NCBI GenBank assembly: GCA_051294375.1
Contig: CM119270.1
Location: forward strand, 20,730,417 to 20,794,416
DNA length: 64,000 nucleotides
DNA from: Paraspadella gotoi
Taxonomy: Eukaryota > Chaetognatha
Reading direction: 5' to 3'
Numbering within the stretch: the stretch's first letter is position 1; each line of letters starts with the position of its first letter. The position numbers were made by a program, and so were the translations under genes. Below are positions 53,797 to 64,000 of this stretch, in pieces. The notes beneath the pieces were generated by a model. That model was not told the origin of the DNA. It saw nothing but the letters and a program-made list of their open reading frames with translations, and did no database searches.

Positions 53797-56502
53797 TTAA
53801 GCAATCGCCAAAAGCCACAAAATGAAAATAATTATATAGATTATTATCATAGTGAGATCAAATGTCTGGTCTCTGGATTCTTTCACGTAGGATATAAACT
53901 TTTTCAGCATCACCGACACGTTTCCAATCGTCTGGTGAAAGATCTGATGCGTCAAAGATTTTTTCCAAAGTTTAGTTCCGTACATGTCCATTGCCTCTCT
54001 ACATTTTAGTGGGATGACGCTCATGGGTAACAAGGCCTTATAACCTTTCCAATGTAGGTAATGTTCTTCTCTAAATTTGTTGTTCAGTTTTTTGATTTCT
54101 GACCTCAAACCATTGTATTTTCCATATACTCTGGGTACGATTAAAGTCTCGTCCGTGATTGCTTCAAATTTGGCCAAAGGAGTTTCCAAAAACACATAGA
54201 GCAAGAAAAATATGGACAATGTATAGAATATACAAATTGTCTGCATAATCCAATTTTTTTGGCTTTTGAAAGCGAACTTAAAATTTATAAATAGAACTGC
54301 TATAAATGGCATACATGAAAATAAACATAATACAACGCCACATTCATTGTAAAATATATAAGAAAATAGCCTATTATGAGTGTCCAACCAAATTGTAGTT
54401 GATTCGTTAATCATCAAATAAGCTTTATTTATATTACAAATATTCGATATGTGGGTTTTAAATTTTTTTTGAAAAGATGCATCATTGGTTTTTGCACTAA
54501 GTACTAATAAGGTTGAAAATAAAAGAGTAGTTATTTTACAAATTAGGCAATAACTTGTTGTCATTGAATAATTTCTCCTCTTTATTTTTTCCAAACCTAA
54601 TTTATATAAAAATATTGAAGTTACTATGGTAATCAAAATGGGTAGATATAGAAAATTTTTTGTTACTTCATATGGAAACCCCTTACATGAGTCCAACTCT
54701 TCTTGAATTGTTTGTATTTCAATACACTGCAGCGGAGAAAGTTTTTTTCTTACTCTATACCTTTTACCATCAAATAGAAGCTGACAGTTTAGATATTTAT
54801 AATCGGTAAAATACTTAGTATCCCCTAAAAAGTTTCTCGCTTTCTCGATGATAATCTCATGGGTAAAGGTCGCATAAAAATTTGTTGCAACCATTAAAAG
54901 TGGTGAACATGTAATCATAGTTAAAACGATATTTTTTACTTCAGCCTTATGAAATCGATAAATGACATTTATGTGGTAGAATAAACCGATAAACACGTCT
55001 ACAAATACTATCAAGAGAATCGTAGAAAATTTGGGGTTTATAAGTTGGTTATTACCCAAATGCAAAACAAGATCAGGTTTTGTGACCTTCGTCGATTCTA
55101 CGTTCATGAGATCAAATGGAAAGTCTTTGGGCGGATTGCAGTTTTCATCTATCGTCGAATAAAAACTATAAAATGAAACGTTGTTCCATTTATTCTCTTT
55201 GATAATTCCCTCAGTCTGAAAGCAATTAGCATTGTTCTTATTCGTAATCTTGTTCCAGACTCCGCTATACAGCAGAAGTCTGGGCGAGACATCATATCGC
55301 AAACGGGCAAAACCCCAAGGAATGGTTGCCCGAGAAATAGAAGCTGCGAGTCTGTATCTCCAAGTAAAATCTTCAGCCATATAGTTGGTTAGAAAATAGT
55401 TGCTAATGACTATATGCTTTTCCAAGTAGAGGTCCAGCGATAGCCACATAATGATCCAGAAAGGGGTAAGCAAATGTTGAAGAAAACCGACATTTTTCAC
55501 TTTACGTTTTTGATGAAACACGTTTAAAAATTCTGAGGGCGTGAAAACTCTAAATATTATCAGCGGCAAAACCAAGAGTAAACAAATGGAATTTTGAATG
55601 GCTTTCACAAAGAGAACATACATTGAAACGCTCAGGCCGAGCGTTCCCTGAATAATTGCCCCAATTTCAAAGAGTTTACAAAAAACTGGATTCATGTTTC
55701 CTTGAAAATTGTGAATGGTTGATCTGTGTATTGCAGCAGCTCTAGCTATGCTGACGGTGGACAGAGCGATTGATATGAGGGGAACATAGTCCTTGACTCT
55801 CCACCCGCAGGAAATTTCGTGGTCCATCTCAAAATCCGAGGATGTGTCGCTACACCGACACGTTTCGTTCATGATTGCCATCGTTCCGTCATCTCGAATT
55901 GTCGCCAATCGTCCACGCCCTTCGCGTAAGTTGCCGGGAATTCCCGGCATCACGGAGAAAACCCCGTTCTTTGGATGATATATCATCGTAAATGTTCGGA
56001 CATCATGAAGCAAAGAAGGAGAGAGACAGAACTCGTCCGTCCCACTCGTTTGGGTAAACATCATCGCCCCAGTTTGCACCATGAGTTGGGGCAAAGACTC
56101 TGCCAGAACGTGGATCAGATTAAGATGAAATTCTGACGAGATTTTCATGTCCAAAACCGAGTCCTCTTGGAGATCAGCGTCGGTTCTAACTTGATCTAGA
56201 TAGAGATCGATCGAAAGTGGGATGGACCCCAAACCGACCAGATGCAAAGCGACAACGAGGCATCGACAAATGGGCCTTTGCCAGAGTCTTGAGTAAGCGG
56301 TGCTATGATCGATGCAAAGCTTGATTCCATTGAAGCTTGACAAGAGAATGTGGGCAAGAAGGATGACCAATAGTGTTTGGCCGATGCCTCGAAAAAAGTA
56401 ATGGTTGTTGCTCAAGTAAGTGATGGCTGCATGAAGATCTGAAGCTACGTCAAGAACGTTGAGAAAAATGCCGACGAACAAAACCAAGAGATGTAACTTC
56501 AT
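53797..56502 (-). CDS. Large multipass membrane protein, XK-related-like, intronless
   Basis: A single 901-codon exon runs from ATG (56502) to TAA. The N-terminal part has a hydrophobic helix ending in FLNVLDVASDLHAA, like the XK-family start (helix with a D-xx-SD motif). LAESLPQLMVQTGAMM resembles the E-xx-PQL segment of the third helix, and ISIALSTVSIARAAAIHRS resembles the following SIxxSxxSxxxA helix. The later FRVFTPSEFL and an extended C-terminal half with several more helices and scattered cysteines are shared with the 3186-5204 protein, but are not typical of XK proteins (about 400-500 residues). XK-related proteins include phospholipid scramblases; whether that holds here is inference. 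The gene is tail-to-tail with the GRL gene, 350 bp apart. The lack of introns among intron-rich neighbours may suggest retroposition. Confidence 0.75.
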   Translation of the reverse strand: MKLHLLVLFVGIFLNVLDVASDLHAAITYLSNNHYFFRGIGQTLLVILLAHILLSSFNGIKLCIDHSTAYSRLWQRPICRCLVVALHLVGLGSIPLSIDLYLDQVRTDADLQEDSVLDMKISSEFHLNLIHVLAESLPQLMVQTGAMMFTQTSGTDEFCLSPSLLHDVRTFTMIYHPKNGVFSVMPGIPGNLREGRGRLATIRDDGTMAIMNETCRCSDTSSDFEMDHEISCGWRVKDYVPLISIALSTVSIARAAAIHRSTIHNFQGNMNPVFCKLFEIGAIIQGTLGLSVSMYVLFVKAIQNSICLLLVLPLIIFRVFTPSEFLNVFHQKRKVKNVGFLQHLLTPFWIIMWLSLDLYLEKHIVISNYFLTNYMAEDFTWRYRLAASISRATIPWGFARLRYDVSPRLLLYSGVWNKITNKNNANCFQTEGIIKENKWNNVSFYSFYSTIDENCNPPKDFPFDLMNVESTKVTKPDLVLHLGNNQLINPKFSTILLIVFVDVFIGLFYHINVIYRFHKAEVKNIVLTMITCSPLLMVATNFYATFTHEIIIEKARNFLGDTKYFTDYKYLNCQLLFDGKRYRVRKKLSPLQCIEIQTIQEELDSCKGFPYEVTKNFLYLPILITIVTSIFLYKLGLEKIKRRNYSMTTSYCLICKITTLLFSTLLVLSAKTNDASFQKKFKTHISNICNINKAYLMINESTTIWLDTHNRLFSYIFYNECGVVLCLFSCMPFIAVLFINFKFAFKSQKNWIMQTICIFYTLSIFFLLYVFLETPLAKFEAITDETLIVPRVYGKYNGLRSEIKKLNNKFREEHYLHWKGYKALLPMSVIPLKCREAMDMYGTKLWKKSLTHQIFHQTIGNVSVMLKKFISYVKESRDQTFDLTMIIIYIIIFILWLLAIA

Positions 56503-57473
56503 CTTTCTTATTTTCTCAAAGGAAAATATTTCAAGAGAGAAAAATTGCAGAGTTTATGGAAACAAAGAGATGCAAGTCATTTATGTAGCTTCTTCGATAC
56601 AATGGAGTCTCTGATAAGTGTTGTTAAAGGAATAAATGAAATTAGACTCATTTCAATATGAACTTAACTTAATCCACTTTTGCTAGGGCTAGATTTTGGT
56701 ACTACTTAAAAAGAAAATTCAATTATATAATCTAACTAAAGGCAATTTTTTTTACTTAATGGCATTCTATTTATGCTTGGGGAGGAAAGAAAATACTTTC
56801 CCGTTACTACTTAACTACTGGGACGCCATTTTAGATTCAGATAAGCATTTTTTAATCAAATTAAATTAATTATTATATGGTTTTTTTGGGGTTAGTTTAA
56901 ATGGTTTAAATGCCGCGAATGTTCCTGTATTTTTTATCAAATATTTATGAAATAAGAAAAAACCCAAAAAGTCTGAGTCTTGAAATTGAAAAATAAATTG
57001 AATATAAGAATTTTTGGTTAGCTTAAAGTTTTGTTATATTTTTCAAGATATAGAAAGTTATTTTAATTTTAAAAAAATGAAAACAAAAAAGGCAAAATTG
57101 AACTTTTTTCTTAAATTTTTCGCCAAATTCAACATTTATAAAATGAAACAAAAATAATTTATAAAAATTGAAGACTGAGTTGAAAATCGAGTCACCAAGG
57201 ACATCGAGATTCTCGAAACCAATTTTAGATTTCGAAATTGAATTTGAAAAAAAACAAAAAACCAAAAAATAATAAGGGAAGGGTTCGTTTATCAATCTCG
57301 AGGTTGATATCTTTGATTGCTAAATCTAAATCTCGTTCTTCATTGATAAAGTTTCTTCTAAATCAAAATAGATAATTTTTTATTCTAATATTTACTTTGT
57401 TTTTAGTTTTTTTTATTTTAGTTGGATAAAAACATTTACTGAATTTCGTTGTTAACTCAATAAACAGGTTTGC

Positions 57474-57510
<37 letters not shown>

Positions 57511-57629
57511 ACGACCTGCGGGAGAGAGTGAGAGAGCGAATCGGATATGAAGTAAGCAAAGTTAAGCAGGCGACTTCCAAATCTCCATAAAATCTGACAA
57601 GTTTGCCTACAATGTTTCGCAACAGGGAG

Positions 57630-57712
<83 letters not shown>

Positions 57713-59100
57713 TTAAAATCCTTTGAAAAGTTGGATCAACAAATTTTTTTTTTGTCTTTCCTCAATTTTACTTTGAGATTTATGAGTCGAATTCTAGATA
57801 AAGGACCACTTTGTCATCTTCCAGTCTTCTCCTTTTCATTCATCGACTTGTCTCCTGCCTCCAAAATGGCGTAATCAATGTCATTTTGTTATTATCTATA
57901 TCATCATCTCATCAGCCATGTCATGATCCATGTCGTTCTTCCCAGACTCAAACATTTAAAAATTTTAAAAAATTTTAACGATGACAAATTGATGGAATTT
58001 TAAATTTTTTTTTTTTCGGTGTCAAATTTTCGTGCCATCCGAGTTGAGCGAATCTTTACGTCGAAATCTTTTGCTTCGCTTCATTTGGTTTTATAACCAA
58101 AAAAAATATTAACCATGATTAATCTTTCATTTTTTTTTTGGGGGGGGGAAGGCACTTATAGATATTTGCCAATATTTTTCGAGATTTCCATATTTCTGTT
58201 GGATTATCTTATAATTTTAACATCAATATTTAATTTAAACATTTACTTAAACCTATAACCTTAAACCTTAACCTCAAACCTCTAACCTAAAAAATTAACC
58301 GAATTCCGTATTCTAGATGAAATGGGGTATTCTCGGAAGATAAGGCCGAGTTATCTTTTCCCTTTTGTACCTGCTGCTCTTTTATTGTAACAAAATCTTT
58401 ATCTCTAACTATTTTATTTCAATGTGTTTTATTTTTTTAAACAAAATATCCGTAGACAGACCGACAGACCAAAAAACATCTTATTGAGTCGCGACTAAAA
58501 AACTTTGACTCAAAATCGATCAAAACATTTTACTCTGTGGAACTCGAATAAACCGAACTACAATTACGACTCGTTCTGGAATTAATTTTCTTTCTCATCT
58601 CAAAAACTGTTTTTCTCTCTTTCTTCTTTTAAGTTTCGGCCTAACTGATTTTTTAAAGCAAAACTATTTATATTTTAATTACATTTTCATTTTCATACTT
58701 TAGCAAAAGTATCTTAGAATAAAAAGATCTTGTTCGTATTCATGGCGAGATAAATATATGGTAAAATCCTTCATTATAAAACCCTTAAAATTAGTGTCAA
58801 TTATGAAGTATTATTTATTAAGTTTGATTTTTTTTTCATTAAGCGGCCCGAATTATTATCTGAACACTTTGTAGGATCGTTTTTAACTTTACCATGAAAA
58901 AAAAATTCATTAAAAACATCAAATAAAAAAAATTAATATCGATTTCCCTCGGGTGACGGGATTAAAAAGACCCGCTAATAGTATCGTGCATCGACTCCTT
59001 CTTTGCCCCTCTCCCCCCCCCCACTTCGCTCCTGTATCGTGTCGCGGTTTTGACGTTTTAATTTCAAACTTTTTTGACGCAGTTACGTCAACAATTCAAA
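56503..59100. other. Intergenic; GA and CT arrays, no gene
   Basis: GA run at 57477-57510, CT run at 57633-57709, a GGGGGGGGG run near 58141 and a GACAGACCGACAGACC...GAGTCGCGACTAAA repeat-family relic at 58455-58503. Open frames are short and Phe/Lys-rich. Confidence 0.6.
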
Positions 59101-59103
59101 TAG

Positions 59104-59124
59104 GTTGACGTCATTGACGTCATT
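59104..59124. promoter_or_regulatory. Two tandem CRE sites (TGACGTCA)
   Basis: Perfect palindromic TGACGTCA occurs at 59106-59113 and 59115-59122, with a further GTTACGTCAA upstream. CREB/ATF bZIP factors bind this motif. It lies about 0.8 kb upstream of the GRL start at 59948 and could belong to its promoter. Confidence 0.5.
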
Positions 59125-59213
59125 GACTCTTTACTTTCGATCTGTCGCGATTCTTCCATCTCGAGACACATAAACAGAAGAAATTCTATCATGAGTGCGA
59201 AAAGGATTCTCTT

Positions 59214-59214
<1 letters not shown>

Positions 59215-59265
<51 letters not shown>

Positions 59266-59395
59266 TTCTGTCTGTCTTTCTCCGTGTCTATATTAGTATT
59301 TGTCTGTTTGCTTTTCTATAATTTTGTCTGTCTTTTTTTCTTTTCTTTTTTTATTTTTGAAGTCCCTGAATGTTTTCCGTCTGAAATTCTTCCTT

Positions 59396-59429
<34 letters not shown>

Positions 59430-59432
59430 CTT
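59215..59432. repeat. CT microsatellites
   Basis: CT arrays at about 59215-59262 and 59395-59432 in the region upstream of the second GRL gene. Confidence 0.9.
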
Positions 59433-59687
59433 CTGTTTCACTCTCGATTCTCGATTAAGACAAATCACAAACCAAAATCCAATTCCCACGAACGAGTTTG
59501 ACATCTTTAATTCTCAACTGAAGCTGCTTAACTTTTTTTAATCCTTTTCCCACTTGAGATTAATTTTGTATGTTTCAAACAAATATAATTACAGTTAAGA
59601 GAAGTCAACCTTCCGTGCTCCTTGTGATTGGGTCAGATTTCCATTTACTCCATCACGGTTCTTAATAAGGTTGCAATAAGGTACCAG

Positions 59688-59740
59688 CCTGGGTCGTCGA
59701 TTACTGCTGCGCGCTTACGGCCCTGGATGCCCTGCCTTGG
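59688..59740 (+). other. Possible 5' non-coding exon of the second GRL gene
   Basis: A GC-richer 50-bp stretch lies between TACCAG and a good donor (TTGGGTAAGT). No in-frame ATG links it to 59948. A 10-N gap at 59904-59913 lies between them. Confidence 0.25.
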
Positions 59741-59947
59741 GTAAGTCGACCCCACCAGCTGCTTCCTCTTCAAAACTTAAGTCGATTAATTTTCTTAACT
59801 ATTTGGTTTTTTTTCTGACAAATTATTTTTCAAATTTTTCAATTTTAGCATCACGAAAAATCTTGCGAACAAAATTTTCGAACGAAAGGAACAAAAATTT
59901 AAANNNNNNNNNNTCTACTGAACGGAAAAAAAAAAGAGAAGAAAAGG

Positions 59948-62279
59948 ATGGGCAAATTTCGACAAGTCGCTTACGGTCTGACCCTCTTGTCGGAAAAAAT
60001 GAAGGAGGACATGACCAAGGACAAACTGAGACGATTGGAGGAAGACAAAGAATTCGAGAAGGACAAAGATGTTAAGAGCGACGACGACGACGACGACGAC
60101 GACGACTGCTGCGATTTTAATCAGGACAAAGAGAGAACTTGCGTCACGGGGATGATATTCGATTTGCTGTGGTGAGTGATGGAGAGGATGTAATTGGAAA
60201 TTGGGGAAATCCGGGTGGGAGGGGAGAAATTTTAAAGCGCGTTTGTTTATTATTTGATATTTTAATTAAATGTTAAAAAGTTAAGATGTTAAATGTTAAA
60301 TGTTAAATGTTAAGATGTTAAAAAGTTTGTGTGGATACTATCAGTGTGGGGGCTGTCCAGTAGTGCCCACACTTAGTGTGCCCAGTGGGTCTTAGAGATT
60401 GTTCCGTCAGTTGTCTTGCTTTCCAGAACTGCGGATCCGACAGGAGGCTTTTTTAAAGGCTTATTTAAAGGGACCCTAACTTTATAAGTTTATTTTATAA
60501 TAAACGAGCTTCATTAACTTTGTTAACTTTCATTGCTGCTAAAAACATTTTTAAGTTTTTAATTCTTGTTTGCAGATGCTCACTCAATGTATTTGATAAT
60601 TCTATGAATGTTTTAAAATGTCTTTAAATGTATTATGCATTTATTTATGTAATTAATTATTTAATTTAAGGTTCATGGGCATCTCCGGTGTGTTCCACAT
60701 GCGCATCGACAACTGGCACGACGAAGAAGAAGACAAAATCAAGAATAAAGTTCAACTCGGCGCAAAAGGAGTCACCAAAGTCTCGGAAAATAAAGGTCAC
60801 TCTTTGGCCATAATACTCAAAAGTGGCCCATTTCAGTTTAAATTCAGAATTTCAAGGATTAGGTTAAGGGTTGGGGATATAGAATTTGTTAGGGATTTGG
60901 TTAGGGTAGTTTAGGGTTAAGGGATGAGGTTAGGCATTCGGGTTATGGATTAGTCTTTGGGATAGTCTTGGATTAGTATTAAAAGTTTGGGTCAAAATTA
61001 AATTCATGGAAAATTGGGCGCTTTTACTAGAAAAAAGTGCCCAGTTTTATATTTATTTTAGGTCTTTTTTGTTTTCATTTTTTTAAACTATTTTGAAAGT
61101 GTTTTAAACTTTGAATCCATTATATTAATTAAAATACTTAAATCCAGTGACGTACATTGAAGAAGTGAAGATTCCCGAGTCACTAGAAAATAGAAATTAT
61201 TGTCACGAAGTCGCGGTGACTGAAAGAATCGAGATGAAGACTGGGAAAATTCCGTTCAAGTTCGTACTTTGGGGAGTTTGGTAAGTGAATTTTGGGTAAA
61301 AGATTGAGTGATGAATCATTAATTTGTGAGTAGCAAGTTGGTGAATTACAGTTTAATGAGAACTAGTTTTCGGAGCTTGTTTGGTGGCTCTACCGTGGTT
61401 TTGTGAGTTATAGTTTGATAAATACTAGAGGCGAGTCATTGTTAGATGTGTTCTTATTTTTCGAGTCATTTTTGGGTTTTTTATGTCATATTTAAAGATT
61501 GTGAGACAAATTGGCACATCTTAAACATTCGCTTATTCCATTATTCAACCTCCTACCCACCCTTTTAATCACAGTTGGCCAGTGCAGAAAGTGTACAGCT
61601 TCGTTGTGATGTTATTGCTCTGGTATTTCCTCGTTCGCTCTTTCTTTATCCTCGGCGTTGGAAAACAAGAATTGCTTTTCATCTTGGATAAAACGAGTGG
61701 AATCTCCTGGGTTTTTCTCTGCGCCGTCTCTGCCACCATTTTGTTCAGGGCGGGTGAGATGATGATGATGATCATGATGATGATGATCACGATGATTTTA
61801 AAAATGATGATGATTTTTATGATTGTAAGTTTGTATGATTGTATATTTGCGATAATGGTGATGATGATGACAATGAACCTAGTAATGATAGTAATAATAT
61901 TAATGATCACGATAACTTTCTTCCCGACAGGCCATTGTAACGAAAAGATGCGCAAGTTCTTCATGACTTGGCTTCGCTACAGTGAATGTAACGATATGAC
62001 AAAATTGGCCAAATGCATCAAGGTATCCTCGTGGTTCAGCATCATTGCAGTTTCCATTGGTGTCGCCGTCAACATGACCTTTTTCATGGTGAGAGAGAGG
62101 AATTTTCAAAGGACGAGGCCGGGCAATATCTATATTGATATTAATATAAATTATATAAAATAAATATTAATATTCTGATCACTCAATAACAAACATTTTT
62201 GATTTTTCAGTTGGCGATTTTTTACTTCGGAACGAATGCAAAGATGAACGCAGCGTTGAAAAGTCTTTCTGTCGAGTTA

Positions 62280-62356
<77 letters not shown>

Positions 62357-63939
62357 CATTATTATTATTATTATCCTTTTAAAAAACATACCAATTAGCT
62401 TGGTCCACATTTTTCCGCATTTATTAATTTTATTTCTTCTTTTTTTTTTAGTTTCTTCAGCGAACCTTTTTATACTCATTACATGGAACGAAACGGTTTG
62501 CAAAATCAGACGGCCAACTATACTGGAACCATGTATCTGAAGGTGATACAGGGTGATTGAAAAAGTATTTGAGGTACACTATTAATATACTTTAAACGAA
62601 TAAACAGGAAACTCCGGGTTTAACGATCATCACATTTCTTGCGTTACTTTACTGTAATTTGGCCTGGCTCTTGGCTCCCGTCCTTTTCCACATTATTTGC
62701 CACATTCTTGATTACGAACTTAAGACGCTAAAGGTAATAATAAATAATATTAAATAATGAGATAAATAATAATAATAAAGAAAATTAAGATTAGATAAGA
62801 AAAGAGTTTTCTTAGTCAATTTTTTTTAAAAATTGGTAAATATATATTATCTTTTCTTCAAACCACTTTTCAATCCCAGACCCACTACGACGAGCACATC
62901 CTCACTCCCTCCAACATCCGGGGAGCGAAGATTCTCCGTATCTTCGAGAGTCTCCGCGCTCGACACGCCGGCCTCTGCGACCTCATCGCGATTGTGGACG
63001 ACATCTTCGCTTCCTTCATCTTTTGCTCCTTCATGTGCAATCTCATTATGGCTTGCTCCCTTTGCTTTAGGATCATAAAGACGGCGACGGTAGAGTAGAG
63101 GGTAGAAGGGTAGGAGGCCTTATAAATGATAAATTTTATCATTTTCATGAAAATATTAAAATTTTATTATTATCTTTAAAATTTTATACATCTAATGTAT
63201 GTATAATAATAATTTTATAAACATGTATCTTTTAGATTTGTACCAATTTTACATATTTGATTTTTCAATTAAATATGAATATTTTTTGATTTGTATCTAT
63301 TTATTAACAAATTTATTAGTTTGGATTAAAAAAATAAGCTTTGTAAAAGCATGTACAAGCATTTTTAAATATTGTAAAAATTAATTTAATAATTTATTAT
63401 TGAAGTAATCCTTTATTTTTCGTTGTTACTATTAATTAGAGAATTGACAAAGTTTTTGTTTGCAACGAATTTTATTTATAGTTGAACAGACATGTTTCGA
63501 CTTGTTTTACAAGTCTTCATCAGCGTCTGTTCAACTATAAATAAAATTCGTTGCAAACAAAAACTTTGTCAATTATCTAAATAATTTATTTAAAAAATTA
63601 TAACAAAAATAAATCATTCAAAAAATTATTTTAAAACATAAAATACGGTATGTAATAGATAAACTATTATTCACTTATTGTTGATATTAAATCCTAAGAC
63701 ATACAGTTAATCCCGTACAATGAATATTCAAATTATTACACCCTTTACTCCCCCCCTTAAAACAGTCGGGCGATGCCATTTCCGTCATAACCCCCAGCGT
63801 CTGGATGGCGATGGCTTTCATCCATCTATCCATCGTCTGCATCGGAAGCGGAAAAGTCAACGACTCTGCGCATGCGCTCAACGACAGCGTTTACTTAACG
63901 TCGTTCAAGAAAGGAGCCAACGCGGAGTTGTTGAATAAG
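59948..63939 (+). CDS. Gustatory-receptor-like 7TM protein, paralogue, incomplete at right edge
   Basis: Exons: 59948-60171, 60671-60795, 61148-61280, 61575-61753, 61931-62088, 62211-62275, 62452-62542, 62608-62733, 62880-63089 and 63766-63939. Exons 3-10 have exactly the same lengths (133, 179, 158, 65, 91, 126, 210, 174) and phases as the gene at 47671, and here the frame is intact throughout. It starts MGKFRQVAYGLTLLSEK, has a nine-Asp run at about residue 44, then hydrophobic helices, and the receptor-family segment RARHAGLCDLIAIVDDIFAS. The exon 10 product includes CIGSGKVNDSAHALNDSVYL, nearly identical in the other copy. The last two exons (TM7) should lie just beyond the window. It probably arose by tandem duplication of the locus; the intronless membrane-protein gene lies between the two. 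Confidence 0.9.
61754..61905. repeat. GATG/GATGAT array starting at GRL exon 4 donor
   Basis: Intron 4 begins GTGAGATGATGATGATGATC at its first base and remains ATGATG-rich for about 150 bp of its 177-bp length. Confidence 0.9.
62276..62376. repeat. ATT array starting at GRL exon 6 donor
   Basis: Intron 6 begins GTTAGTTATTATTATTATT directly at the donor and is nearly pure ATT for about 95 bp. Confidence 0.95.
63442..63574 (-). ncRNA. Perfect 50-bp inverted repeat with hammerhead-ribozyme-like core
   Basis: 63442-63491 is the exact reverse complement of 63525-63574. Between them, on the minus strand, lie CTGATGA (63523-63517), a stem II GACTTG/CAAGTC with a TAAAA loop, then GAAACATGTC (63498-63489). 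These are the conserved hammerhead core CUGAUGA...GAAA...NUH with GUC at the cleavage site and a very short palindromic stem III (ACATGT). Type I hammerheads of this minimal form occur in Penelope-like retroelements and retrozymes. Four nucleotides (GACG) between stem I and CTGATGA would have to form an internal loop or wobble pairs, so activity is uncertain. It lies in intron 9 of the GRL gene, antisense to it. Confidence 0.65.
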
Positions 63940-64000
63940 GTTGTGGGGGAGGGGTGGAGTCGAAGGATGAGTTTTTAAACAAAGTTGGGTAGAAATATGG

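Noticed and set aside
53797-56502. Viral or transposon-encoded protein as explanation for the intronless 901-codon frame
   Set aside because: No polymerase, integrase or structural motifs; it has multiple membrane helices and a cellular-type paralogue in the same window.
61569-61964. Ile-rich minus-strand frame (also 62222-62503)
   Set aside because: Shadow of GATGAT and ATT arrays and of plus-strand GRL exons.

Overview
This is animal nuclear DNA from a bilaterian with short introns (about 50-900 bp) and very many microsatellites, most likely a protostome. The evidence is GT-AG split genes, a VEGFR/PDGFR-type immunoglobulin receptor, a DEG/ENaC sodium channel and insect-type gustatory-receptor-like (GRL) genes. 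I cannot name the species. Intergenic DNA is AT-rich, coding exons are GC-richer, and ten runs of N mark assembly gaps.

Layout. 1-2.9 kb: nested dispersed repeats. 3.2-5.2 kb (+): a 5'-truncated multipass membrane protein, possibly XK-related. 6.3-9.5 kb (-): four exons encoding a signal peptide, Ig domains 1-4 and the start of domain 5 of a VEGFR/PDGFR-like receptor, disturbed by tRNA-derived insertions; its membrane and kinase exons are not in the window. 10-17 kb: GA, GGAT, GAAA and polypurine tracts with gaps. 17.4-25.6 kb (+): a complete 18-exon DEG/ENaC channel of 1031 residues, rebuilt here with consistent splice phases, carrying an insertion of about 440 residues between the palm and the second membrane helix. 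27.2-28.4 kb (+): an exon for an Arg/Ala-rich protein. 29-47.6 kb: repeats and error-rich partial copies of one GRL locus, looking like unpolished long-read sequence or collapsed/expanded haplotypes. 47.7-53.4 kb (+): a near-complete 12-exon GRL gene. 53.8-56.5 kb (-): an intronless 901-residue paralogue of the 3.2 kb membrane protein. 59.9-63.9 kb (+): a second GRL gene with the same exon sizes, running off the right edge.

The genes are animal membrane proteins (receptor tyrosine kinase ectodomain, cation channel, chemoreceptor-like proteins, possible scramblase-family proteins) with no sign of an operon or shared pathway. The strongest unusual signals are: (1) the large helical insertion in the ENaC channel, with changes in two motifs that are normally fixed; (2) microsatellites that begin exactly at 5' splice sites in many introns, including a minisatellite whose every unit carries AG/GT; (3) a hammerhead-ribozyme core at the tip of a perfect 50-bp inverted repeat near 63.5 kb; (4) a tRNA-Leu 3' half inserted with a 12-bp target duplication, and a tRNA-like sequence translated as part of an Ig domain.
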